This document shows positions 9,302 to 18,541 of a DNA stretch of 64,000 nucleotides, piece after piece (position 1 is the first letter of the stretch; each line of letters begins with the position of its first letter). The position numbers and the translations under genes were made by a program. Source of the stretch: FEN-1297 sp963710735 (GTDB lineage Bacteria; Bacteroidota; Ignavibacteria; Ignavibacteriales; Ignavibacteriaceae); contig CAVQBN010000024.1 of assembly GCA_963710735.1 (NCBI GenBank), positions 62,001-126,000 of the forward strand, read 5' to 3'. Below the pieces are notes generated by a model. It was not told the origin of the DNA. It saw only the letters and a program-made list of their open reading frames with translations, and ran no database searches.

Positions 9302-12300
9302 GCTGAGCCTCCGTCAATTCATTTTCCTTATCTAAATTATTAGCCTCTTTTTCTTTTGCCAATATTGCGAGTGCCTTTTTATATTCTCCCGGAATTATTT
9401 TCCAAAAGTTTTCTTTTTCCTGACTCCAGTTATTCAAAATATATTCGGCTCTTTTAGAAGCAGTATATTTTAAATGATTCTGAACCAATTCATGAACTTC
9501 GGCAATATCTTCATCATAAATTAAGTACTCAACATCAACCATTTCATGATTGATATATTTATTGGCATCTTTATTAGGATCCCAAATGTAAGCAATCCCG
9601 CCCGACATGCCGGCAGCAAAGTTTCTACCGGTTTTCCCAAGTACAACAACTCTTCCGCCGGTCATGTATTCACATCCATGATCGCCCACTCCCTCAATTA
9701 CCGCATTGGCACCGGAATTACGGACACCAAATCTTTCACCTGCAACACCGTTTATATATGCTTCACCGCTTGTTGCTCCATATAGGCAAGTATTTCCAAT
9801 AATAATATTCTCAGCCGGATTAAAAGTTACTTTTGGCGGAACTTTTACAATCAGCCTTCCACCGGACAATCCTTTGCCGGTGTAATCATTTGATTCGCCT
9901 GTTAAATTCAATTCAACCCCCTTTGCTAAAAAAGCTCCAAAACTTTGACCGGCTGTTCCTCTAAGTTCAATTTTGATCGTTCCCTCAGGTAAACCTACCT
10001 CACCGAATCGTTTTGCTATTTCACTTGACAGCATTGCTCCGACAGTCCTGTTAACATTTTTTATTTTCATTTTTATTTCAACAGGAGATTCATTTTCTAA
10101 TGCCGGTTTAGCATGTTCTATTAATTCATGATCCAATTGATTTTCTAAACCATGAATTTGTTCTCTTGTTTTAAAAAGATTAGTATCATAAAGCGGCGTT
10201 TGTTTGAATAATGGTTTCGTCAAATCAATTCCTCTTGCCTTCCAATGATCGTTTAAACGCACAGGAATTATTTTTTCCGTTTGTCCTATCATTTCAGTAA
10301 AAGTTCTGAAACCCAGTGAGGCCATTAGTTCTCTGACTTCTTCGGCTATATAAAACATAAAGTTAACCACATATTCGGGTTTACCTGTAAATTTCTTTCG
10401 TAACTCAGGATCTTGCGTTGCCACACCTACAGGGCAAGTATTTAGATGGCACTTCCTCATCAATATACAGCCTTGTGTAACCAGCGGAGCAGTTGCGAAA
10501 CCAAATTCTTCGGCACCTAATAAAGCTGCAATTACTACATCACGCCCGGTTTTAAGCTGGCCATCTGTTGCAAGATATACCCGGTCTCTTAAACCATTAA
10601 GAACCAAAGTTTGGTGAGTTTCACTCAATCCCAATTCCCATGGTGTGCCGGCATACTGGATTGAAGATATAGGGCTTGCACCGGTACCTCCATCGTGACC
10701 GCTAATTAAAATATGATCAGCATGAGCCTTTGCTACTCCTGCTGCTATTGTTCCCACGCCAACTTCCGAAACTAATTTTACACTTATTCTTGCTTTAGGA
10801 TTAATATTTTTTAAATCAAATATTAATTGTTTTAAATCTTCAATTGAATAAATATCGTGATGAGGCGGAGGACTAATTAAAGTTACTCCAGGAATGCTAT
10901 GACGGATTCTTCCGATTATTTTGTCAACTTTAAATCCAGGTAACTGGCCGCCTTCTCCGGGCTTTGCACCTTGAGCCATTTTTATTTGAAGTTCATCTGC
11001 ATTAACTAAATAATTTGCCGTTACTCCAAATCGTGCAGATGCAACCTGCTTAATTGCAGATCTCATACTATCACCATTGGGCAGTGTCAAAAATCTCTTT
11101 GAATCTTCGCCTCCCTCACCGGTATTAGATTTTCCGCCAATCCTATTCATTGCTACCGCAAGTGATGTGTGGGCTTCCCATGAAATCGAACCAAAGCTCA
11201 TCGCGCCTGTAGAAAATCTTTTTACTATTTCTGATGCGGACTCAACTTCTTCAATGGGAATTTTATCTCCGGATGTATCGAGTTCATATAAACTTCTAAG
11301 TGTAACTCTTTTTTTATTTTGGTTGTTAATTAAAGATGTATATTCTTTAAATGTTTTATAATCTTCTCGCTGAGTGCTTAATTGCAATTTTGAAATTGTT
11401 AATGGATTCCAAAGATGTTTTTCACCATCCATTCTGAATTGATAAAGTCCGCCTTCGTCTAGAGTGCTTTGATCTATCTGCGGATCAAGTGCATGGGTAT
11501 GGCGTTTTATGGTTTCCTCTTCAAGCATTTCAAGACTTAATCCTTCAATCCTGGTTGGTGTACCGGTAAAATAGTTTTCAACAATTTCTGAATCTAATCC
11601 AACTGCCTCAAATATTTGAGCACCGCAATAAGATTGAAGAGTACTAATTCCCATTTTGCTGAAAATTTTATATAAGCCCTTACTGACTGCTTTTACAAAA
11701 TTATTTTTTGCTGTTTTGTAATCTTTAACCTCAGGTAAAAATCCCTTATCAGTTAGATACGCAATCGTTTCGTAAGCTACATAAGGATTAATTGCATTAG
11801 CCCCATATCCGCAAAGCAATGCAAAATGATGGACTTCCCGAGGTTCACCGCTTTCGACAATAATTCCTGTCCTGGTTCTTAGTCCGGCTCTTAAAAGAGC
11901 ATGATGAACTCCAGATGTTGCGAGTAAACTAGGTATAGCTGCACAATTTCTATCTACACCTTTATCGGATAAAATGATTAAAGAAATACCTGACTTAACT
12001 GCTTCAACAGCTTCGGTGCAAATTTGGTCCAATCTTTCACGCATATTATGACGTACATGAGTATTGAATATTAAAGGAATCGTAACAGATTTAAAATGTC
12101 CTTTTGCAATATGCCTTATTTTTTCAAGCTGTGAATTTGACAGCAGCGGATGTTCCAATTCCAAACGATGAGCGTGAAGCGGAGTTTCTGCAAGTAAATT
12201 TTGTTCCGGACCAACATAGGTAGTAAGTTCCATAACCAATTCTTCCCGTATAGCATCAATAGGCGGATTGGTAACTTGAGCAAATAGTTGTTTAAAATAC

Positions 12301-13883
12301 CTAAATAACATTTGGGGAAGATCAGATAAAACTGCTAGTGCAGCATCCGATCCCATTGAGCCGGTTGCTTCATATCCGTTTGATGCCATCGGCAGCATTA
12401 CTTGAAATAAATCTTCTTTAGTATAACCGAAAATTCTTTGACGCATGTGTAAAGTACTGAAGTCGGCATTATAAATATAATCAGGTGCAGGAAGATGGGT
12501 CATCTTAATCATTTTTTCACTGACCCATTTTTGATACGGCTTTTTAGTGACAATTTCTTTTTTAACTTCTTCGTCGTCGATGATTCTTCCCTGCTTCAAA
12601 TCTAAAATGAACATTTTACCAGGCTGAAGCTTGCCTTTCTTTGCAACATTTTCCGCGTCAACACTAAATGTTCCAGCTTCTGATGTAAGAACGACAAGAT
12701 CATCCTTCGTTACAACATATCGTGCGGGACGCAATCCATTTCGATCTAATGTAGCTCCTATAATAGAGCCGTCAGTAAAGACAACAGCTGCTGGTCCATC
12801 CCACGGCTCCATCATTGTTGCATGATATTCATAAAAAGCTTTTCTGTCCGGGTCCATCAAATCATTTTTCGACCACGCCTCAGGAATCATCATCATCATT
12901 GCATGCGGAAGACTTCTTCCTCCCATAACCAGAAGTTCTAAAACAGTATCGAATGTTGCAGAATCACTTTGTCCATCCATAATTATCGGAAGCATTCTTC
13001 TCAGGTCTTTGCCATAATAGGGTGATTCCATTACTTCCTGTCTTGCGGCCATCCAATTTTTGTTTCCTCGTAAGGTATTAATTTCTCCGTTGTGTGCAAT
13101 CATTCTGAAAGGATGAGCAAGATCCCATGTCGGAAATGTATTCGTAGAAAATCTCATATGAATCATAGCCATAGCAGATTTCATATCAGGATCACTTAGA
13201 TCTTTATAAAATTTTATTATCTGATCGGCAAGCAGCATTCCTTTATAAATTAAAATTCTACTCGAAAACGACGGTACATAATATTTACTTCTGTCGCATT
13301 TTAATTCCATACGGATTCGGTGATCAATTATTCTTCTAATCAAATAAAGTTTACGTTCAAATTCGTCCTGAGATTCAATCTTTTTATTTGCACCAATAAA
13401 ACATTGTCGAATGAATGGCTGAGTATTTTGTGCACCTCTTCCCGGAATAACTTTATTTACAGGAACATCTCTCCAGCCTAAAAATTTTTGATTTTCATCT
13501 ATAACAATTTTTTCAACAATGTTTTCCGCTGCCTTTCTTAAAATCGGATTCTGAGGAAGAAACATCATCCCGACGCCGTATCTGCCTTCAACCGGAAGTT
13601 TAATTTTATTTTCAGATGCAACTTTACGAATAAATTCATCAGGCATTTGAATAAGAATTCCCGCACCATCGCCGGTAGCAGGATCAGCACCAACAGCACC
13701 GCGGTGTTCCAGATTTTTTAATATATCTAATCCTTTATCAATTATACTTCTTGATTTACGCCCTTTTACATCTGCGACAAATCCCATTCCGCACGCATCG
13801 TGTTCAAACGCAGGATCATACATACCTTTAGTTTCCACAGGCAGCTTTAAATTTCTCATCATCATATCAGGATTAGAATTCAC
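9294..13883 (-). CDS. gltB: Glutamate synthase large (alpha) subunit
   Basis: 1529 residues, full length. It makes two glutamates from glutamine and 2-oxoglutarate. The class II glutaminase nucleophile is the Cys of HDACGMGF (C31), implying a 30-residue propeptide. The FMN-binding synthase domain holds SAISSI-type loops and GHDGGTGASPISS. The 3Fe-4S cysteines are in CILMRKCHLNTCPVG at about residues 1139-1150. The C-terminal GXGXG beta-helix includes GGRVVVLGKTGRNF. The start is GTG at 13883, chosen because AAAGGAG lies six bases upstream. A long AT-rich leader of about 250 bases separates it from the nitrilase gene of the ilv-leu operon, suggesting its own promoter. Confidence 0.96.
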   Translation of the reverse strand: MNSNPDMMMRNLKLPVETKGMYDPAFEHDACGMGFVADVKGRKSRSIIDKGLDILKNLEHRGAVGADPATGDGAGILIQMPDEFIRKVASENKIKLPVEGRYGVGMMFLPQNPILRKAAENIVEKIVIDENQKFLGWRDVPVNKVIPGRGAQNTQPFIRQCFIGANKKIESQDEFERKLYLIRRIIDHRIRMELKCDRSKYYVPSFSSRILIYKGMLLADQIIKFYKDLSDPDMKSAMAMIHMRFSTNTFPTWDLAHPFRMIAHNGEINTLRGNKNWMAARQEVMESPYYGKDLRRMLPIIMDGQSDSATFDTVLELLVMGGRSLPHAMMMMIPEAWSKNDLMDPDRKAFYEYHATMMEPWDGPAAVVFTDGSIIGATLDRNGLRPARYVVTKDDLVVLTSEAGTFSVDAENVAKKGKLQPGKMFILDLKQGRIIDDEEVKKEIVTKKPYQKWVSEKMIKMTHLPAPDYIYNADFSTLHMRQRIFGYTKEDLFQVMLPMASNGYEATGSMGSDAALAVLSDLPQMLFRYFKQLFAQVTNPPIDAIREELVMELTTYVGPEQNLLAETPLHAHRLELEHPLLSNSQLEKIRHIAKGHFKSVTIPLIFNTHVRHNMRERLDQICTEAVEAVKSGISLIILSDKGVDRNCAAIPSLLATSGVHHALLRAGLRTRTGIIVESGEPREVHHFALLCGYGANAINPYVAYETIAYLTDKGFLPEVKDYKTAKNNFVKAVSKGLYKIFSKMGISTLQSYCGAQIFEAVGLDSEIVENYFTGTPTRIEGLSLEMLEEETIKRHTHALDPQIDQSTLDEGGLYQFRMDGEKHLWNPLTISKLQLSTQREDYKTFKEYTSLINNQNKKRVTLRSLYELDTSGDKIPIEEVESASEIVKRFSTGAMSFGSISWEAHTSLAVAMNRIGGKSNTGEGGEDSKRFLTLPNGDSMRSAIKQVASARFGVTANYLVNADELQIKMAQGAKPGEGGQLPGFKVDKIIGRIRHSIPGVTLISPPPHHDIYSIEDLKQLIFDLKNINPKARISVKLVSEVGVGTIAAGVAKAHADHILISGHDGGTGASPISSIQYAGTPWELGLSETHQTLVLNGLRDRVYLATDGQLKTGRDVVIAALLGAEEFGFATAPLVTQGCILMRKCHLNTCPVGVATQDPELRKKFTGKPEYVVNFMFYIAEEVRELMASLGFRTFTEMIGQTEKIIPVRLNDHWKARGIDLTKPLFKQTPLYDTNLFKTREQIHGLENQLDHELIEHAKPALENESPVEIKMKIKNVNRTVGAMLSSEIAKRFGEVGLPEGTIKIELRGTAGQSFGAFLAKGVELNLTGESNDYTGKGLSGGRLIVKVPPKVTFNPAENIIIGNTCLYGATSGEAYINGVAGERFGVRNSGANAVIEGVGDHGCEYMTGGRVVVLGKTGRNFAAGMSGGIAYIWDPNKDANKYINHEMVDVEYLIYDEDIAEVHELVQNHLKYTASKRAEYILNNWSQEKENFWKIIPGEYKKALAILAKEKEANNLDKENELTEAQHG

Positions 13884-14133
13884 TCTTCACTCCTTTCAAA
13901 AAAGGGGTTAATCAATTAAATCTATATTTTTGAATTTTAAGGTATTTATTATTTCAAATTCCTAATTAAATTAGGTTATTATAAATTTTTAATAAATAAT
14001 TTTAGCTAATATATAATAAATTAAGAATTTATCAAGATATTTTTGCATATATACCTAATTTTATTTTCAAATACTAAAAAATTGTTAATATCCCTGAATA
14101 TTATTGCAATTTTTTTATATTAAATAAAAAAGA

Positions 14134-14895
14134 CTAAATGAGATAAATGTCGTTAAGGAATGGAAGTTTTGTTCTTGTTTCCTCGACATTTTTACGGGAA
14201 ATATCTGCAGTTAAAATTTTTTCAGTATCAGCTTGTGTTGTAAGCTCATTTCCCATTGGATCGAATACACTACTATATCCGTTATAGTTTAATTTTAAAT
14301 CTTTTCCAACTCTATTCACACCGGCAACATAACACTGGTTTTCAATTGCTCTTGCTTTTAATAAAGTTCGCCAATGTTCTATTCTTGTATCCGGCCAGTT
14401 TGCAATTACAATTATCAACTCCGCTTTTGCCTTGCCATAGTATCTATATAATTCCGGAAATCTTAGGTCATAACAAATAGAAAGTCCGACGTTCCAATCT
14501 TCAACATTTGTTGTGACAGTTTCTGTTCCGCGAGTATAATGTTTATCTTCCGTGGAATAAGAAAACGGATGAATTTTTCTGTATACATTTAATAACTTTC
14601 CTTCCGGATTAACATGAAGCAAAGAATTATAAAAACGATTATCTTTTGACTCAATTACCCCGGCAAAAACATGCGCTTTATATTTTAAAGCAACTCCGGC
14701 GTAATAATTAAAACTTTCTCCATCCAGCTGTTCAGCATATTCTTTCGACTTCATTGTGAATCCGGTTAATGTCATTTCCGGAAAGATTAATAATTTTTCT
14801 TCACGTATTTCTTTTGAAAGAAGATCGTTTAGTTTTTCACGATTTTTTACTTTGTCTTCCCATACAGGATTATATTGTACTAGACCTATTTTCAC
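14134..14895 (-). CDS. Nitrilase-superfamily amidase, probable omega-amidase (YafV-like)
   Basis: 253-residue carbon-nitrogen hydrolase. The Glu-Lys-Cys triad is visible: E40 in FPEMTLTGFTM, K107 in YRKIHPF, and C141 in SICYDLRFPELYR. Overall length and the FTMK and RIEHW motifs match omega-amidases that hydrolyse 2-oxoglutaramate or 2-oxosuccinamate, products of glutamine or asparagine transamination. It is the last gene of the branched-chain operon, about 20 bases after cimA. A transaminase-coupled role alongside amino-acid synthesis and the next-door glutamate synthase is plausible, but this is inference. Confidence 0.75.
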   Translation of the reverse strand: MKIGLVQYNPVWEDKVKNREKLNDLLSKEIREEKLLIFPEMTLTGFTMKSKEYAEQLDGESFNYYAGVALKYKAHVFAGVIESKDNRFYNSLLHVNPEGKLLNVYRKIHPFSYSTEDKHYTRGTETVTTNVEDWNVGLSICYDLRFPELYRYYGKAKAELIIVIANWPDTRIEHWRTLLKARAIENQCYVAGVNRVGKDLKLNYNGYSSVFDPMGNELTTQADTEKILTADISRKNVEETRTKLPFLNDIYLI

Positions 14896-14916
14896 AAAAT
14901 TTATCTGTTATTTTAA

Positions 14917-16506
14917 TTATGCGGTTAACGCTTGTTTTTCTTTTTGAAATTTAAACAATTTATAATTAATACTATCGCTTAATGCCTGGAAGCTGGCTTC
15001 AATAATATTTCCAGAAACACCTACAGTACTCCAAGTTTCTGAGCCGTCACCTGATTGAATTATTACCCGGACTTTAGCGGTCGTACCTGCCTTCTCATTT
15101 AATACACGAACTTTATAGTCAACAAGTTTTATAAGAGAAATTTCTGGATAAAATCTCAGCAGTGCTTTTCTTAATGCATTATCAAGAGCATTTACCGGAC
15201 CATCACCATCAGCAGCTGTATGTTCAATTTCGCCATCGACTTGAATCTTCAATACAGCTTCAGCTTTTGAATGACCTTTATTATCGTATACTACATTTAC
15301 TTTTGAATCCAGTACTTCAAAGAAAGGAGAAAATTCATTTAACTCAGAACGTAAAAGAAGTTCAAATGAAGCTTCAGCTCCATCAAATTGAAACCCTTCA
15401 TATTCCAAATTCTTAATATAATTAACAAGCTTCTTACTTATTTCTTTATTTTCAGATAAATCAATTCCAAGTTCCTTTGCTTTGTAACGAATATTACTCT
15501 GGCCTGATAAGTCGGAGACTAAAACACGCTGCTTGTTACCGACTTTTTTCGGATCGATGTGCTCATACATTTTGCTGTCTTTAAGAACAGCACTAACGTG
15601 AATTCCTCCTTTATGTGCAAAGGCAGAATTTCCAACAAAAGCCGCTCTTGTATTTGGAGATAGATTCATCAGTTCAAAAACAAAATTGGATAATGAAGTC
15701 ATATGTTCAAGATTAATTTTTTGTTTTGTTCCCTTTTGAAGCTTCAATATTAAATTCGGAATTATGCTGCAGAGATTTGCATTGCCGCACCTCTCTCCTA
15801 CACCGTTGATAGTTCCTTGAACATGTTCAGCACCCGCCTGGATTGCAGCTAATGAATTTGCTACGGCCAATTCAGAATCATTGTGTGTATGAATGCCGAT
15901 AGGAGACGTTAAATATTTTTTCAGTTCGACTACAATATCATAAACATCATGAGGTAGAGTACCTCCGTTAGTATCACATAATACTATTACATCTGCACCG
16001 GCACTTTCGGCCGCCTTTAACATTTTAATTGAAAACTGCTTATCCTCTTTATAACCGTCAAAAAAATGTTCGGCATCATATATTACCCTTCTGCCGTTTT
16101 TCTTCAACAGTTCAACAGATTTAAAAATTAACTGTTCATTTTCATCATCGGAAAGCCCGAGACCTTTTTGCGAATGTAAACGCCAGGTTTTTCCAAAAAT
16201 AGAAACCACAGAAGTTTCTGCATTTAACATTGCAACTAAGTTAGGGTCATTCTCAACATCACTTAATGAACGTGCAGTAGATCCAAAAGCACATACATGC
16301 GCATGGTGGAGATTCAATCCTTTTACTTTTTTAAAAAACTCTTCATCGCGCGGATTACTGCCGGGCCATCCGCCTTCAATAATATCAATACCAAATTCAT
16401 CTAATCTTTGTACAATTAATAATTTGTCCTGCACAGACAGATTAATCCCCTCACCCTGCGTTCCGTCCCGTAGAGTTGTATCGAAGAGTTCTATTAGATT
16501 ACTCAT
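14917..16506 (-). CDS. cimA: (R)-citramalate synthase CimA
   Basis: About 529 residues. It condenses pyruvate with acetyl-CoA to citramalate, giving 2-oxobutyrate for isoleucine without threonine deaminase. The N-terminal HMGL-like TIM barrel begins ELFDTTLRDGTQGEG and contains EGGWPGSNPRDEEFF, diagnostic of CimA rather than LeuA. HTHNDSELAVANS supplies metal-binding histidines, and a LeuA-type regulatory domain occupies roughly the last 130 residues. I place the start at ATG 16506. A TTG at 16518 would add four residues and has no ribosome binding site. It lies just after leuD, whose dehydratase is expected to act on citramalate too. Confidence 0.9.
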   Translation of the reverse strand: MSNLIELFDTTLRDGTQGEGINLSVQDKLLIVQRLDEFGIDIIEGGWPGSNPRDEEFFKKVKGLNLHHAHVCAFGSTARSLSDVENDPNLVAMLNAETSVVSIFGKTWRLHSQKGLGLSDDENEQLIFKSVELLKKNGRRVIYDAEHFFDGYKEDKQFSIKMLKAAESAGADVIVLCDTNGGTLPHDVYDIVVELKKYLTSPIGIHTHNDSELAVANSLAAIQAGAEHVQGTINGVGERCGNANLCSIIPNLILKLQKGTKQKINLEHMTSLSNFVFELMNLSPNTRAAFVGNSAFAHKGGIHVSAVLKDSKMYEHIDPKKVGNKQRVLVSDLSGQSNIRYKAKELGIDLSENKEISKKLVNYIKNLEYEGFQFDGAEASFELLLRSELNEFSPFFEVLDSKVNVVYDNKGHSKAEAVLKIQVDGEIEHTAADGDGPVNALDNALRKALLRFYPEISLIKLVDYKVRVLNEKAGTTAKVRVIIQSGDGSETWSTVGVSGNIIEASFQALSDSINYKLFKFQKEKQALTA

Positions 16507-16548
16507 TTTAATTACCAATTTATTATGTTTATAAAAATTAAATCCAAA

Positions 16549-17109
16549 TTAGGCGATCATTCCTGCTTTTCTTGCATATTTGAAAATATCACCTGCTTCA
16601 ATTATTGGAAGTATATCTCCCAGTGAACGAAGTGTAAAATCTTTGCCGGTACTTAAATTTTTAACAGTATTTGTTTCTATGTTTAATTCAATTTCATCAC
16701 CGGTACTTATTTGATCAATTATTTTTTCCGGTGTTTCGTAAGGCAGTAAAAATCCGCCGTCTACACAATTTCTGTAAAAAATTCTTGCATATGATTCAGC
16801 TATTACAGCTTTTACACCTGCAACCTGCAATGCAAACGGCGCATGCTCTCTCGATGAACCGCATCCGAAATTTGAACCGCCGATTATAATGTTATATTCC
16901 GATAAATAATTTTCTCCGTTTATAAATGGTGTTCCACCTTTTGGTAATCCAGCTTGTGTTAAAGGGACTCCCGAAAGTGCAAAATGACCATACTTTTTTG
17001 ATTCTTCCGGATCTGATAAACTGTATACTAAATGTTCGGCCGGAATTATCTGATCTGTATCTACATTATCTCCCAGCACGAACGCTTTACCTTTAATTAT
17101 TTTTTCCAT
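16549..17109 (-). CDS. leuD: 3-isopropylmalate dehydratase small subunit
   Basis: 186-residue swivelling-domain subunit of isopropylmalate isomerase. The family motifs are GDNVDTDQIIPAEHL near the N-terminus and NIIIGGSNFGCGSSREHAPFAL, the substrate-recognition loop. It pairs with LeuC upstream on the same transcript. Length is slightly above that of archaeal-type LeuD. Because CimA follows directly, the LeuCD complex probably isomerises both 2-isopropylmalate and citramalate (inference from context). Confidence 0.93.
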   Translation of the reverse strand: MEKIIKGKAFVLGDNVDTDQIIPAEHLVYSLSDPEESKKYGHFALSGVPLTQAGLPKGGTPFINGENYLSEYNIIIGGSNFGCGSSREHAPFALQVAGVKAVIAESYARIFYRNCVDGGFLLPYETPEKIIDQISTGDEIELNIETNTVKNLSTGKDFTLRSLGDILPIIEAGDIFKYARKAGMIA

Positions 17110-17129
17110 ATAAGAAGCCTGCTCCCTAC

Positions 17130-17156
17130 CCTCTCCAAAACGAGAGGAATTTTTTT
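17130..17156 (+). repeat. Hairpin with plus-strand T-run inside the leuC-leuD gap
   Basis: CCTCTC-caaaac-GAGAGG followed by AATTTTTTT. It would be terminator-shaped only for plus-strand transcription, but all genes here are on the minus strand. It may be part of a dispersed intergenic palindrome or terminate antisense transcripts. Confidence 0.4.
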
Positions 17157-17199
17157 ATATTTTCTAAAAATTTAAATTTATTTCTTCATCGTCCATTCT

Positions 17200-17229
17200 C
17201 CCATATCCCCCTTCGGGGGATTATAGGGG
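17200..17229. repeat. GC-rich palindrome between leuC and leuD
   Basis: ATCCCCC-TTC-GGGGGAT with outer CCC/GGG pairs, forming a very stable small stem in otherwise AT-rich DNA. It interrupts the operon in a gap of about 125 bases. It looks like a small interspersed repeat of the REP kind or an mRNA-processing/stability hairpin. No second copy was seen in this window. Confidence 0.5.
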
Positions 17230-17234
17230 TCAAT

Positions 17235-18530
17235 CTACAAAAAATCTCTCGGATCAGTAATCACTCCATTAATTGCAGAAGAAGCAACTGTTAATGGTGA
17301 AGCTAGATATACTGCTGATTTTTTACTTCCCATTCTTCCCGGGAAATTCCTATTGGTCGTAGAAATTATTGATTCACCATCAGTAGCTCTGCCGACTGTA
17401 TCCATAGGGCCGCCCAAACAAGCCGCGCATGAAGATTGGGCAACTTCACAACCGGCATTCTCAAAAATTTGTTTCAATGAAACACCGCTTATCGTTTCTT
17501 CTTCCAATTGTCTTGCAACTGTAGTACTTGCCGGAACTATAAAAGTCGGAACTTTTACTTTATTTCCGAAAATAATTTTTGCGGCCGCAACAAAATCACT
17601 TAACTTTCCTCCTGTACAAGAGCCTATATAACACTTAGTAAGTTTGGTCCCCTGTACATTTCTTACAGTGTCAAGATTATCCGGGCTGTGAGGTTTCGCT
17701 ACATGAGGTTCCATTTTTGTAACATCATATTGATATTTTGCTCTATACTTTGCATCCGGATCACTCTGGAATATTTCATATGGTTTGTCAGTTCGTTCCT
17801 TTACATAAGCTTCAGTTACAGAATCGGCAGCAATAATTCCATTCATTGCGCCTGCTTCAATTGCCATATTTGTTAAAGTCATTCGCTCATCAATTGATAA
17901 AGAAAAAACGCCTTCACCGTCAAATTCTAGTGTTCTATATGTTCCGCCGTCTGTTGTAATATCACCTAAAACTTGTAGGATTAAATCTTTTGCAGTTAAG
18001 TATGGCGGCAGTTCTCCGTTAAAAGTAAATTTTAAAGATTCAGGTACTTTCTCCCAAATTTTACCTGTTCCCAAAATAAAAGCGGCATCTGTATTTCCTA
18101 CGCCAGTTGAGAACATACCAAACGCACCCGAAGTACATGTGTGAGAATCGGTGCCAAATAAAACAGTACCTGGTATATTATAACCTTCTTCAGCTAGAGC
18201 AATATGGCAAACACCTTTATATCTTTCGGTTCCTACATCATAATAATTATCGATTTTAAAATCGCTGGCAAACTGTCTTAGAATTTCAACATTTCGATTT
18301 GCCTGAGGATTTTTTGTAAATATGTAATGATCTGGAAAAATAACGAGTTTATCTTTATCCCAAATCTTTGCATCATTACCAAATTCCCGTTTCCAAATAG
18401 CTATTGTCGGCGGACCGCACACATCGTGTGTCATTAGAACATCTACATTCAGCCAAATATTTTCTCCCGGTTCAACTCTTTTCCTGCCGGAAGCTTTTCC
18501 TAGTATTTTTTCCGTAATGGTCATTGACAT
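17235..18530 (-). CDS. leuC: 3-isopropylmalate dehydratase large subunit
   Basis: 431 residues, aconitase superfamily, the shorter archaeal/homoaconitase-like LeuC type. 4Fe-4S ligands are the Cys of CYIGSCTGGK and the paired Cys in SSCAACLGGP. VLFGTDSHTCTSGAFGMFSTGVG is the conserved substrate/cofactor stretch (quoted region at about residues 120-145). It isomerises 2-isopropylmalate to 3-isopropylmalate. It lies 11 bases after leuA. A 125-base gap with two palindromes separates it from leuD, unusual within this otherwise tight operon. Confidence 0.94.
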   Translation of the reverse strand: MSMTITEKILGKASGRKRVEPGENIWLNVDVLMTHDVCGPPTIAIWKREFGNDAKIWDKDKLVIFPDHYIFTKNPQANRNVEILRQFASDFKIDNYYDVGTERYKGVCHIALAEEGYNIPGTVLFGTDSHTCTSGAFGMFSTGVGNTDAAFILGTGKIWEKVPESLKFTFNGELPPYLTAKDLILQVLGDITTDGGTYRTLEFDGEGVFSLSIDERMTLTNMAIEAGAMNGIIAADSVTEAYVKERTDKPYEIFQSDPDAKYRAKYQYDVTKMEPHVAKPHSPDNLDTVRNVQGTKLTKCYIGSCTGGKLSDFVAAAKIIFGNKVKVPTFIVPASTTVARQLEEETISGVSLKQIFENAGCEVAQSSCAACLGGPMDTVGRATDGESIISTTNRNFPGRMGSKKSAVYLASPLTVASSAINGVITDPRDFL

Positions 18531-18541
18531 TTTTATTTCCT

